From assembly GCA_018663625.1 (NCBI GenBank), contig JABJPX010000075.1:1-64000 (forward strand): 64,000 bases of DNA. The letters run 5' to 3'. Source of the DNA: Polaribacter sp. (GTDB lineage: Bacteria; Bacteroidota; Bacteroidia; Flavobacteriales; Flavobacteriaceae). The notes under the pieces were generated by a model. It made no database searches, was not told the origin of the DNA, and saw only the letters and a program-made list of their open reading frames with translations. The translations under genes and the position numbers were made by a program. Positions 44,398 to 53,871 of this stretch are shown piece after piece (position 1 is the stretch's first letter; each line of letters begins with the position of its first letter).

Positions 44398-47295
44398 TTA
44401 TTTTAATGCTTCTTTTAAAATGGTTATTGGGTGTTTAGCAAGTCGCTCTGTTCCATCATAAATTTGATGTCTACAACTTGTTCCAGCCGCAACAATTTCT
44501 GTCTCTAAGGACGTGTTTCTTATTTTTGGAAACAACGTGTCTTCACCTACTTGCATTGAAATTGCATAATGCTCTTTTTCGTACCCAAAAGAACCTGCCA
44601 TTCCGCAACAGCCTGTATTCATAATAGTGACGCCATAATTTTTCGGAATATTTAATATTTGAAAACTTGAATGTGTTCCAGACAATGCCTTTTGATGACA
44701 ATGCCCATGGATTTTTAAGGTCTTTGTTGCTGAGGTAAATAAGTCCGCATTGAATGCGCCCTTTTCAAACTCTTTTGCTAAAAACTCTTCAAAAGTAAAT
44801 GCATTTTTAGCAATCCTTTCTGCTGAAGCGGTATCATCTGCCAAACGGATGTACTCGTCTCTAAAGGTTAAAATAGCTGAAGGTTCAATTCCGATTAAAG
44901 GCGTTTCTTCGGTAATAAGGTCTTTAAAAATTGCAACATTCAAATTACAAATTGCTTTGGCTTGTTTTAAAAATCCTTTAGAAATAAAACTTCTTCCAGA
45001 TTCTTCATGAGCGATCAATTTTAAATTATAGCCTAATTTATCAAATAGGTAAAAGGCATCTTTTCCAATTGTGACATCATAAAAATTAGTAAACTCATCA
45101 CAAAAGAAATAGACCGTTTTTGCATGTGAAGTTTTGGGTTGCTTTTTTACCCACTTTCTCAAGGTTTTTGGAGCTAATTTCGGAACACTTCGTTGCTGCG
45201 CAACGCCCATGGCAGCTTTTGCAAAAGGGGTATTTAGAATCGCATTGGTAAGTGCAGGGGCAATGCTTCCCAATTTATTGTACTTTACATTATTTGCAAA
45301 TAACTTACTCCTAAAAGAATACCCATTGGTTTCTTGGTACTGGTATAAGAATTCTGCTTTTAAAGTAGCAATGTCTACATTACTTGGGCATTCAGAAGCA
45401 CATGCTTTACAGCTCAAACAAAGGTCAAACACTTCTTTCAATTCAGCGGAATCAAATTTGTTTTTTGCTTCGTTGTTTGTCAATACTTCACGCAACATAT
45501 TTGCCCTGGCACGAGTGGTGTCTTTCTCGTTTTTAGTAGCTCTGTAACTAGGACACATGGTACCACCAGCAGAAGCAGGTTTTCTACAGTCTCCAGAACC
45601 ATTACATTTTTCAGCGAGTTTTAGAATCCCTTCACTATCAGAAAAATCTTGAATGGTTTCAATTTTGGGTTCAATCCGATCAATTTCATAACGCAGACTT
45701 TCGTCCATAGAAAAGGCATCGGTAATTTTTCCTTTATTGAAAATATTGTTGGGGTCAAAAGCTTTTTTGATACGTCTTAACAACTGGTAATTTTGTTCAC
45801 CAATCATGAGTGGAATAAATTCGGCACGAACAATTCCGTCGCCATGTTCACCACTAAAAGAACCTTTATACTTTTTTACTAATTCTGCAGTTTCAGTTGT
45901 TATTTTTCGAAATAAAACAACATCTTCTTTCTTCTTTAAATTTAAAATCGGACGCAAATGCAATTCTCCAGCACCAGCATGTGCATAATACACCGCTTCT
46001 TGCTGGTATTTGTCCATTATTTGCGTAAACTCTTCAATATAGGTTGGCAAGTCTTCCAATGCTACTGCAGTATCTTCAATACACGCCACTGCTTTTTTGT
46101 CTCCTACCATATTCCCTAGTAAGCCCAAACCTGCTTTTCTTAAATGGTGTACTTTGGCAATGTCTTTTCCATACACCTTAGGATGATGGTATCCAAAGTT
46201 GTTTTCTTTCAAATCGGCAATTAAGTTGTCTGCCAATACTTCTGTTTCTTCAAGCGTATTTGCAGCAACTTCCAACATTAATACAGCTTCAGGGTCTCCT
46301 TGTAAGAAAAACCTGTTTTTAACTTGTTCTCGGTTACTCTTTGTACAATCTAAAATAGTTTTGTCCATTAATTCACAATTGTACAAATTGTGGTTCATGG
46401 CTGTCACGGTAGCAATTAAACTTTCATTGATACTTGTAAAATGAGCCGTTACCATAATGCTTTCGGTAGGAGGCAAGACATCTAATTGTAGGGTAATTGC
46501 AGTAGAAAAAGCCAAGGTGCCTTCACTTCCAGATAAAAATTTCGCAACATTTATAGTAGGGTCTTTTCCACCAAATAAATCAGAAGTTAAAAATTCGTCA
46601 ACCGCATATCCAGTATTTCTTCGGTGAATTGTTTCTTTAGGAAACTGTGCTTTAATTTCTTGTTGGTTTTCTTCCGAAGAAAGCTCCGTATAAATTGATC
46701 GATAAATACTTCCCTCTAATGTGTTTTCTCGTTTTTTTTGGTTGAAATCTGCCGAGGAAATTTCATTAAATATTGCTGTTGTTCCATCACTTAAAATGGT
46801 GTCTATCTGCAACACTTTATCCCGAGTTACGCCATACTTTATGGAGGTACTTCCTGAAGAATTGTTTCCTACCATTCCACCAATCATACAACGGTTGGAT
46901 GTTGAGGTGTTTGGACCAAAAAACAATCCGAAGGGTTTTAAGAAAACATTGAGTTCATCTCTTACAATTCCGGGTTGTACCGTAATTGTTTTTGCCAATT
47001 CATCAAATTCTAAAATGGACGTAAAGTGTTTTGCAACATCCACTACAATTCCATCTCCAACACACTGTCCTGCTAAAGAGGTTCCTGCGGTTCTTGGGAT
47101 CAATGTAATTTGATACTCGGTTGCAAAATCGATGAGTGTTTTTAGGTCTTTTTCATCTTTTGGAAAGGCAACTGCCATTGGAATTTTTCGATACACAGAA
47201 GCATCTGTCGCATAGATGGTTTTATGTAATTCGTCAAATAAAACGGTACCAGAAAGTGATTGGTGTAATTTTTCTAAAGTTGCATTTGGAATCAT
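44398..47295 (-). CDS. Fused FAD-linked and Fe-S D-2-hydroxyacid dehydrogenase
   Basis: A 965-residue fusion of a GlcD-like FAD oxidase (PP-loop RTAGTSLAGQCVGDGIVVD, FSGEHGDGIVRAEFI) with a GlcF/GlpC-like part holding two 4Fe-4S sites (CNGSGDCRKPASAGGTMCPS, CLSCKACASECP) and CCG-type Cys motifs (HGHCHQKAL, NTGCCGMAGSFGYEKEHY). This is the architecture of D-lactate, glycolate or D-2-hydroxyglutarate dehydrogenases that feed quinones at the inner face of the membrane. Substrate undecided. It is a single-gene transcript. Confidence 0.9.
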   Translation of the reverse strand: MIPNATLEKLHQSLSGTVLFDELHKTIYATDASVYRKIPMAVAFPKDEKDLKTLIDFATEYQITLIPRTAGTSLAGQCVGDGIVVDVAKHFTSILEFDELAKTITVQPGIVRDELNVFLKPFGLFFGPNTSTSNRCMIGGMVGNNSSGSTSIKYGVTRDKVLQIDTILSDGTTAIFNEISSADFNQKKRENTLEGSIYRSIYTELSSEENQQEIKAQFPKETIHRRNTGYAVDEFLTSDLFGGKDPTINVAKFLSGSEGTLAFSTAITLQLDVLPPTESIMVTAHFTSINESLIATVTAMNHNLYNCELMDKTILDCTKSNREQVKNRFFLQGDPEAVLMLEVAANTLEETEVLADNLIADLKENNFGYHHPKVYGKDIAKVHHLRKAGLGLLGNMVGDKKAVACIEDTAVALEDLPTYIEEFTQIMDKYQQEAVYYAHAGAGELHLRPILNLKKKEDVVLFRKITTETAELVKKYKGSFSGEHGDGIVRAEFIPLMIGEQNYQLLRRIKKAFDPNNIFNKGKITDAFSMDESLRYEIDRIEPKIETIQDFSDSEGILKLAEKCNGSGDCRKPASAGGTMCPSYRATKNEKDTTRARANMLREVLTNNEAKNKFDSAELKEVFDLCLSCKACASECPSNVDIATLKAEFLYQYQETNGYSFRSKLFANNVKYNKLGSIAPALTNAILNTPFAKAAMGVAQQRSVPKLAPKTLRKWVKKQPKTSHAKTVYFFCDEFTNFYDVTIGKDAFYLFDKLGYNLKLIAHEESGRSFISKGFLKQAKAICNLNVAIFKDLITEETPLIGIEPSAILTFRDEYIRLADDTASAERIAKNAFTFEEFLAKEFEKGAFNADLFTSATKTLKIHGHCHQKALSGTHSSFQILNIPKNYGVTIMNTGCCGMAGSFGYEKEHYAISMQVGEDTLFPKIRNTSLETEIVAAGTSCRHQIYDGTERLAKHPITILKEALK

Positions 47296-47505
47296 AGATA
47301 GTCCTAAAATATTCGTCTTTTACAAATATCTGAATAAAAAAAGTCATAATAAGAAGATTCCCAATTAGTTTCAACATTTTTGTTAATTTGATGTTTTCTA
47401 ATGTATATTTCTAAGAAATTAAGATTTTTTTTGCTCAAAAATATTTTTTTTATGGTTGATTTACAAATCGATTGAGGTTCTGTTAGAGAGATATTTTCGA
47501 ATCCC

Positions 47506-47513
47506 TATATTTG
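47506..47513 (+). promoter_or_regulatory. Promoter -7 box of the M14 peptidase gene
   Basis: TATATTTG, full match. It overlaps the in-frame ATG at 47511, so translation must start later, at 47538. The stretch 47296-47505 upstream shows nothing else. Confidence 0.55.
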
Positions 47514-47537
47514 TTTCACATTCAAATATGTATTCAA

Positions 47538-50030
47538 ATGAAAAACTTATTTTTATTTTTCTTCTGTATTTCTTTCACCATTTCATCACAAGAAGTAGAC
47601 TTATCGTATTATCTTCCCAAAGAGGCAACCTACAATCAAAACATTCCAACGCCTAAAAGCATCATTGGTCATGAGGTAGGTGAATGGCACATTACTCATG
47701 ATAAATTGGTTGAATACATGAAGGCCTTGGCAAAAGCATCTGACCGGATTTCTCTTGAAAACAGAGGCACTACTTTTGAAGGAAGACCTTTACTTTTATT
47801 GACCATTACATCCCCTGAAAATCATAAGAACATTACTAGGATTCAAGAAAATCATATTCATGGTACCGATAATAGTGACAAAGATGTTTCCAAAGACCCC
47901 ATCGTTGTCTACCAAGGTTTTTCGATACATGGGAATGAACCTAGCGGTTCTAATGCGGCTTTGGCAGTAGCGTATTATTTAGCTGCGGCAAATGATATTG
48001 ACAATCTCTTAGACAACACCGTGATTCTTTTTGACCCTTCCTACAATCCAGATGGATTGCAGCGTTTTGCTTATTGGGCGAACACGAATCGGAGTAAAAA
48101 TATCAATCCAGACCCTAATGATCGGGAATATACTGAGATATGGCCACGTGGAAGAACCAATCATTATTGGTTTGATATGAACCGAGATTGGTTGCCAGTG
48201 CAATTGCCAGAAAGTCGCGCAAGAATTTCGAGTTTTCATGAGTGGTTGCCAAATATTTTAACAGATCATCATGAAATGGGCAGTAATTCGACCTTCTTTT
48301 TTCAACCTGGAATACAGAGTAGAACCCATCCTTTGACGCCAAAATTAAATCAAGAACTTACTAAGGAAATTGGAACCTATCATGCAAAAGCATTTGATAA
48401 ATTAGGGTCTACCTATTATTCTGAAGAAAGTTTTGATGATTTTTATTACGGAAAAGGCTCCACGTTTCCAGATATCAATGGAAGTATTGGGATTCTCTTT
48501 GAACAAGGAAGTTCTAGAGGCCATGCACAAGAAACGGCAAATGGTGTATTGACTTTTCCTTTTACGATTAGAAATCAATTTACCGCAGCTTTGTCCACTT
48601 TAGAAGCCGCCAATAAAATGCGTGTAAAAATCTTAGAATATCAACAAGATTTTTATAAAGAAGCAAGAAGAACAGGGGAGAAGAAGGCCTTTGTTTTTGG
48701 AGATGAAAAAGATGCCGCAAAAAGTTATCATTTGGCTGAGGTTTTAAAAAGACATCAAATAAAAATTCACGAAGTAAAAGCGGATTTTACGAAAAATGGA
48801 AAAACCTTTAAAAAAGGATATAGCTATCTGGTTCCAATGAATCAGAAGAATCAACGTTTTGTAAAAGCAATGTTTGATGTTCGAACTCAATTTAAAGACA
48901 GCTTGTTTTATGATGTTTCTGCATGGACTTTTAATCACTCTTTTGGTGTCGATTTTGCAAAGAATATTTCGTTATCTAATGCAGGGAATGAAATTGTCAA
49001 TTTAGCAATGAAAAAGGGTGGCAATCGTTTATTAAGTTCTGTTGGTTATTTAATGCCATGGAATGAATATTATGCACCCAAGGCATTGAATACAATCCTT
49101 CAAAAGGGAATTCGCGCTAAGGTTTCTATGAAGAATTTTAAAAATGACGGAATCGATTATGACTACGGAACTATTTTTATTCCCGCGCAAAATCAGCTAC
49201 TAAAGAAGACCGATTTGTTTGCCTTTTTAGAAGAAGTGGCTAAAGAAAATCATTTAAATATGAAAGGAGTTACAACTGGGTTGAATGACGGAATTGATTT
49301 GGGAAGTAATAATTTCCGAACGATAAAAAAACAAAAAGTAGCGATGTTAGTTGGAGGGCGAGTTTTTGGAAATGATGCTGGCGAAGTTTGGCACTTGTTA
49401 GATCAACGTTTTGATATGTTGTTAACCAAGTTAGATCTAAGTTATTTTTCACGAACAGACATCCAAAAATATACCACCATCATCATTCCGAATCTTTCTT
49501 CTTTAGATAGCACTTCTCAAGACAAACTAAAGACATGGGTGAAAAATGGAGGGACATTAATTGGCTATCGAAGTGCCGTTAAAATGTTGGCTAAAAATAA
49601 ATTTATCAGCTTAGCATTTGATACCGTAAAAAGAGAGATGACTAAAGGGGTTTCTTTCGAAGAAAAATCATTAAATTCAGGAGCACAGGTAATTGGAGGT
49701 GCTATATTTGAGGCGACATTGGATCGTTCTCATCCTATTAATTTTGGTTATAAAAATGACAAATTGGCCCTGTTTAGAAATACGACTATTTTTATAAAAC
49801 CTAATAAAAGAAGTTATAATAATCCGATTCAGTATACAGAAAATCCGCTTTTAAGCGGTTATATTTCAGCTCCAAATCTTGCTGTTTTGAAAAATTCTGT
49901 GCCTTTTCAAGTGCAAAAAATGGGGAAAGGACGTGTTATTGTTTTTACGGATAATACGAATTTTAGAGCTTTTTGGTATGGTACCAATAAACTTTTAATG
50001 AATGCGATCTTCTTTGGGAATCAGATGTAA
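47538..50030 (+). CDS. Secreted M14 zinc carboxypeptidase
   Basis: A 830-residue exported metallopeptidase. It has a signal peptide (MKNLFLFFFCISFTISSQ), the zinc ligands His131 and Glu134 (IHGNEPSG) and the third His in LTDHHEMGSN, with the catalytic Glu in SIGILFEQGSSRGH. The C-terminal 450 residues contain a glutamine-amidotransferase-like Rossmann region (KVAMLVGGRVFGND). No T9SS tail is present. The ATG at 47538 is chosen over 47511 because of the signal peptide and promoter position. A single-gene transcript. Confidence 0.9.
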   Translation: MKNLFLFFFCISFTISSQEVDLSYYLPKEATYNQNIPTPKSIIGHEVGEWHITHDKLVEYMKALAKASDRISLENRGTTFEGRPLLLLTITSPENHKNITRIQENHIHGTDNSDKDVSKDPIVVYQGFSIHGNEPSGSNAALAVAYYLAAANDIDNLLDNTVILFDPSYNPDGLQRFAYWANTNRSKNINPDPNDREYTEIWPRGRTNHYWFDMNRDWLPVQLPESRARISSFHEWLPNILTDHHEMGSNSTFFFQPGIQSRTHPLTPKLNQELTKEIGTYHAKAFDKLGSTYYSEESFDDFYYGKGSTFPDINGSIGILFEQGSSRGHAQETANGVLTFPFTIRNQFTAALSTLEAANKMRVKILEYQQDFYKEARRTGEKKAFVFGDEKDAAKSYHLAEVLKRHQIKIHEVKADFTKNGKTFKKGYSYLVPMNQKNQRFVKAMFDVRTQFKDSLFYDVSAWTFNHSFGVDFAKNISLSNAGNEIVNLAMKKGGNRLLSSVGYLMPWNEYYAPKALNTILQKGIRAKVSMKNFKNDGIDYDYGTIFIPAQNQLLKKTDLFAFLEEVAKENHLNMKGVTTGLNDGIDLGSNNFRTIKKQKVAMLVGGRVFGNDAGEVWHLLDQRFDMLLTKLDLSYFSRTDIQKYTTIIIPNLSSLDSTSQDKLKTWVKNGGTLIGYRSAVKMLAKNKFISLAFDTVKREMTKGVSFEEKSLNSGAQVIGGAIFEATLDRSHPINFGYKNDKLALFRNTTIFIKPNKRSYNNPIQYTENPLLSGYISAPNLAVLKNSVPFQVQKMGKGRVIVFTDNTNFRAFWYGTNKLLMNAIFFGNQM

Positions 50031-50124
50031 GTTCTAACGATTGCTAAACAGCGATTGTCAAACTATTTTTAGTGTAACAAAGTTCATAGATACTCGTCAA
50101 ATGAGTACAACAAATTTTTAAATA

Positions 50125-50283
50125 ATGCATATTTTTAGAGTATTACTCGCCATATTGTTTCCTCCATTTTCTGTCATAGATAAAGGATGTGGTTCTTTTG
50201 TAATTACTTTTTTGTTAACCCTTTGCGGATGGATTCCCGGGGTCATAGCCGCTTTGGTTATTTTAAACAATCCTAAAAATTAA
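50125..50283 (+). CDS. YqaE/Pmp3-family small membrane protein
   Basis: A 52-residue ORF (ATG 50125, TAA 50281-50283) reads VLLAILFPPFSVIDKGCG, then two membrane helices ending GWIPGVIAALVILNNPKN. This is the Pmp3/YqaE pattern, hydrophobic peptides linked to salt and membrane stress. Its stop overlaps the stop of the convergent csaA gene by 4 bases. The family is usually stress-induced; no clear promoter is seen. Confidence 0.88.
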   Translation: MHIFRVLLAILFPPFSVIDKGCGSFVITFLLTLCGWIPGVIAALVILNNPKN

Positions 50284-50618
50284 TTAATTTGCTCGCCGTT
50301 TTTAACAGGTTTACTAGCTTGTAATAAGACAACTTCTCCATGGGTATTGTAAATTCCCAATACCAGACATTCACTCATGAAATTTGCAATTTGCCTCGGT
50401 TTGAAATTTAAAATTGCAGAAACCTGTTTGTTTAGCAATGCTTCTTTCGTATACAAATCGGTGATTTGTGCACTCGATTTTTTGATACCCAATTCTCCAA
50501 AATCTATTTTCAATTGATAGGCAGGTTTTCTTGCTTTTGGGAAATCGTTGACTTCGATAATAGTACCAACACGAAGATCTACTTTTAAAAAGTCTTCAAA
50601 ATTTATTTCTGGTTTCAT
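50280..50618 (-). CDS. csaA: CsaA-type tRNA-binding domain protein
   Basis: A 112-residue OB-fold protein of the CsaA group, a homodimeric tRNA- and peptide-binding chaperone of the secretion pathway. FEDFLKVDLRVGTIIEVNDF and ILNFKPRQIANFMSECLVLG are typical. The start is ATG at 50616-50618 (MKPEINFEDF); the earlier ATG (50657) adds a Lys-rich stretch not found in the family. Convergent with yqaE. Confidence 0.88.
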   Translation of the reverse strand: MKPEINFEDFLKVDLRVGTIIEVNDFPKARKPAYQLKIDFGELGIKKSSAQITDLYTKEALLNKQVSAILNFKPRQIANFMSECLVLGIYNTHGEVVLLQASKPVKNGEQIN

Positions 50619-50684
50619 AGAATTATTTTTAAGGTGCTTGTTTTTTTTAAGTAACAAGAGGAGTAAGAATTTTATTCGGAGGGA

Positions 50685-51152
50685 TTATTCTTTTTTCTTT
50701 CCTAATTTCTGAATCACCCAAAGTGGTCCAATCAACAGAAACTGTAAATCTTTGGCAAAGGAAGGTTTTAAACCTTCTACATTATGTCCCCAAAATTGAC
50801 CAATCCACGCCAAAACAAAAATGATGATGGAAGTGTATAATAAATTGACATTGTTCCCTAACCAAAAATTACCAACAATCGCTAATAGCATTATAAAGAG
50901 CATCTCTATGAAATACCAAAAGCCCAACCTGAGGTAAAAAAGAGAAACCAACAGTCCAAAAACAAGTCCCCAGTTTTCTACAATCGGATTGTATATGTGA
51001 AATGTATTTTCTAGAAAAGTAGTTGGAATGCTCATTAATAATCCAAAAACACTAAAGAAAATTAAAGGAACACAGATATAGTGTACCTTTTGGTTGGTTT
51101 CATTTTGGTGGCTAACGGCATACTCGTCAAACCATTGTTTTGCTGTTTTCAT
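50685..51152 (-). CDS. Mpo1-like DUF962 membrane protein
   Basis: A 155-residue protein with four hydrophobic segments and the family motifs WFDEYAVSHQNETNQKVHYI, VHYICVPLIFF, WIGQFWGHNVEGLKPSF. Yeast Mpo1 of this family oxidises 2-hydroxy fatty acids using Fe2+; His residues in HxxxP-like positions (H24 and HNVE) are kept. The bacterial role is not known. Confidence 0.85.
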   Translation of the reverse strand: MKTAKQWFDEYAVSHQNETNQKVHYICVPLIFFSVFGLLMSIPTTFLENTFHIYNPIVENWGLVFGLLVSLFYLRLGFWYFIEMLFIMLLAIVGNFWLGNNVNLLYTSIIIFVLAWIGQFWGHNVEGLKPSFAKDLQFLLIGPLWVIQKLGKKKE

Positions 51153-51256
51153 TTCTTTAAAATATATTTTAAAGATATTGATATTTTTTAGAAAAAAAAC
51201 TATAGAAGGAATGAAAAGTAAGATTAGATTTTTTTTCTGTACATTTTAGATATGAA

Positions 51257-51793
51257 TTAGACCCAGTTCTTACGAATTAAAAGCTGTTCTATGTGTGCAA
51301 AATGATGCTGACAGTGCCAAGCATAAATTCCTGTATTTTCTTTAAGTGTAACTTTTTCATTGTTTGATGGATGAATAAAGGATTTTTCAAAATCAGTTTT
51401 AGAAAGCCCTTTTAAAAGATAAACCCATTTTGCATGCAACGCTTTTAATCCATTGATAGAAAGTGAAATAGGCGCTGATTTTGAATCATGTAGTGTTGCC
51501 CAATGCCCTTCAAAATAAGCTTTTATAATGGGGGAATCTTCTGTAAGCCCCCATTTAAAACGTGTGTAAGAATTATGATGACTGTCATAGCAATGATGGA
51601 CAACCTGTCTCACAGTCCATCCGTTTTCTCTGTAAGGCGTGTCAAGTTGTTGTGGATTAAGATTTACTGTAAGTGCGTCTAATTTTTGAGGAAATTTTTC
51701 AATAGTGCTAATCCAATGTGCAAGGTCTTTTTGTTCTATTTCTTTTGGAATTGAAGCTCGTCCAATCGGGAATCGTAAGTTTTCTAAGTCCAT
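51257..51793 (-). CDS. YfiT-type DinB-family protein (putative bacillithiol transferase-like)
   Basis: A 178-residue four-helix DinB-fold protein with three metal-binding-type histidines in HHCYDSHHN and WHCQHHFAHIEQLL, and NGWTVRQVVHHCYDS. YfiT/BstA members are metal-dependent thiol transferases or hydrolases. The substrate in this organism is unknown. It is directly behind a TPR lipoprotein gene (adjacent, no gap), so they are co-transcribed. Confidence 0.85.
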   Translation of the reverse strand: MDLENLRFPIGRASIPKEIEQKDLAHWISTIEKFPQKLDALTVNLNPQQLDTPYRENGWTVRQVVHHCYDSHHNSYTRFKWGLTEDSPIIKAYFEGHWATLHDSKSAPISLSINGLKALHAKWVYLLKGLSKTDFEKSFIHPSNNEKVTLKENTGIYAWHCQHHFAHIEQLLIRKNWV

Positions 51794-52474
51794 TTATTTT
51801 TGAGTGATTTTTTTTAATTTATTTTTTGACACTCGTTTTTCAGGATTAATTGCCAATGCTTTTTTGAGATGATCAATCGCATTTACAGTATCCCCTTTCT
51901 TTAAAAATGCATCCGCTAAACTGTCAAAAGTATTTGAGCTTTTAGGATACAGTACCGAATTTATTTTGAAGACTTCGATAGCTATGTCAACTTCTTTTTG
52001 ATTGAGATGTGCATAGCCCAATTTATTTAATTGGCGTTCTCGGATTACGGGATTTAATGCGTCTTTTTTTTGGATTGCTATAAACGCTTTTAAGGCATTT
52101 TTAAAATCTTTTAAAGCTAAATATTCATTAGGTGTTTTCTCACCCGAATTCATCTTTTTAAAATGATACCTAATGTTTTTATGTTCCTTTTTTGATGCTA
52201 ATTCAATATGTGTTTTTGGAAGACTTACAAAAACTATTTTCTCATTCAATTCTTTCATATAAAAAGAACTATCATTTACCTTTAGTGGAGAAATACGTTC
52301 GTTTCCTCTCCATTTTACATACAAGACTTTCTCTTTAAAATAAACTTCTAAAACTTCATTGACATTAAATAAATACCGCCCAGTAGTTTCTTTTATAAAG
52401 TCATCGGAGTTTTTTTGAGAGGTACAGTTTGCCAATGTTACCAGAAATAATAGTAGGTAGGAATATTTTCTCAT
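51794..52474 (-). CDS. TPR-containing lipoprotein
   Basis: A 226-residue predicted lipoprotein: signal peptide with lipobox LANC (Cys17, then TSQKNSDDF). The C-terminal half carries two to three TPR repeats (about 130-210, VFKINSVLYPKSSNTFDSLA, LADAFLKKGDTVNAIDHLKK). Such proteins are peptidase/beta-lactamase companions or scaffold proteins; its partner is unknown. The next gene starts at its stop. Confidence 0.8.
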   Translation of the reverse strand: MRKYSYLLLFLVTLANCTSQKNSDDFIKETTGRYLFNVNEVLEVYFKEKVLYVKWRGNERISPLKVNDSSFYMKELNEKIVFVSLPKTHIELASKKEHKNIRYHFKKMNSGEKTPNEYLALKDFKNALKAFIAIQKKDALNPVIRERQLNKLGYAHLNQKEVDIAIEVFKINSVLYPKSSNTFDSLADAFLKKGDTVNAIDHLKKALAINPEKRVSKNKLKKITQK

Positions 52475-52590
52475 TTCTTCGCTTTGTATTTTGTTTTATA
52501 AGACGTTTGCACCTGTATTTATGTTACTTTTTTTCAAAATTTAACTTTTTATTGTATAATTCGTTTAAATTCAAATTTCATAATATATGA

Positions 52591-53076
52591 AACAGTATTC
52601 ATTATTTTATTGGCGATAATGGAACACCAGGAAAGGTTGCGCAAAACCCTTATTCTAGATTGACTGTGACTTTATATCAAGGAGGTGAAAATGTTCCGAT
52701 GATCGTTTCAGGAGTTGATGTAAGGCGACTTGGAGAAAGAGAAGATGCTTTGGTTCATACGACTGACTTGTTTGCAACAATAGCAAATATTACAGGAGTT
52801 TCTGTATCAGAAATTCAAAATAGCAAGAGTTTTTACCCACAATTAACTTCTGCTACCAATGATGGTAGATCGTTTGTGTATACCGAAATAGTAGATGGAT
52901 ATGCAATTCGAAATGCAACCTATAAATTAATAAAGTATGACAATGGAGATGAGGAATTGTACAACTTAGTACAGGATCCTTACGAGAATCGTAATTTAAT
53001 AGGAACAACATTATCTGCTGAAGCAACCAATGAAAAAGCAAATTTAATTTCCGAAGCGATTGCCATTCGAAATTAA
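52591..53076 (+). pseudogene. 3' remnant of a sulfatase gene
   Basis: An open stretch without a start codon follows an in-frame stop at 52588-52590. It encodes the C-terminal part of an arylsulfatase-type enzyme: HYFIGDNGTP, LYQGGENVPMIVSGVDV, HTTDLFATIANITGV and ELYNLVQDPYENRNL, ending at TAA 53076. The N-terminal active site with the formylglycine Cys/Ser motif is absent. It is a decayed gene; 52475-52590 upstream holds nothing recognisable. No maturase or other sulfatase is in the window. Confidence 0.85.
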
Positions 53077-53117
53077 ATTTGCTTTTTTAGTATTTTGGAA
53101 GTAATATAATAACCTTC

Positions 53118-53831
53118 TTATTGCTTTACTACCGATTCATTTTTCTTAATGTTTGTTACATATTCATTAAAGCGCTTTCCATATACTGAATTTTTTATTT
53201 TTTCAGAAAAAGAATTATTAACGGTATCTAACATCTGAGTGCTTGCATTGTAGAGTTCGGTAAGTCCAATATAAGGAGCTGCTTCAAAATCAGCATTTGA
53301 AATCGCATAATTGGCAACAAATAAAACCCTACGTCTTGTCAATTTATTGTAGTCGGCATCTAACTTTTTCATGACTGCTTCGTCTCCAGATTTTTTTGCT
53401 TCAAAATCTTTTTGAATGAAATCCAAACGCTGGTTCACAAAGCGTCTGTTTATTTTGTTGAATTTATCTAAAACAACTTGGTTTTTAGAGCCACTAATCT
53501 CTGGACTTAAACCAAATTTCTCAATCTTATCATTAATTGTAATCACACCTTCTTCTCCAAAAAACAAAATTCTTTCTTTAGCATTTGATCCTTCAAAAGT
53601 TAAGAAAAATAATTCTGGTGCATCTATATTGTCTACAAGTCTATAGGTGTTATCTCCTAGAATAGCAACAGAGTCTACAGAAATCAATACTGTATCTTTC
53701 ATTTTTTGTAGGTATAAAGTTCCTTTTTTAAGACCTTCAATTTTACCTTGAACAACCATGTTTCCATTTTTCTCAGTAGCGCAAGCAACGATTAAAATAG
53801 CAAATACAATCACTGTAATAATTTTCTTCAT
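53118..53831 (-). CDS. DUF4369-type lipoprotein
   Basis: A 237-residue lipoprotein; start at 53831 (MKKIITVIVFAILIVACAT, lipobox IVAC) chosen over 53855 because the signal peptide begins there and a near-consensus -7 box lies just upstream. The N-terminal DUF4369 domain (about 25-115: GKIEGLKKGTLYLQKMKDTV, LFFGEEGVITINDKIEKFG) is usually joined to a thioredoxin domain, but here only an unrecognised helical C-terminus follows. Function unknown. Confidence 0.85.
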   Translation of the reverse strand: MKKIITVIVFAILIVACATEKNGNMVVQGKIEGLKKGTLYLQKMKDTVLISVDSVAILGDNTYRLVDNIDAPELFFLTFEGSNAKERILFFGEEGVITINDKIEKFGLSPEISGSKNQVVLDKFNKINRRFVNQRLDFIQKDFEAKKSGDEAVMKKLDADYNKLTRRRVLFVANYAISNADFEAAPYIGLTELYNASTQMLDTVNNSFSEKIKNSVYGKRFNEYVTNIKKNESVVKQ

Positions 53832-53871
53832 TTTATCTGTGTTTTTCGAATGCAAATATGCTGAATTTTAT

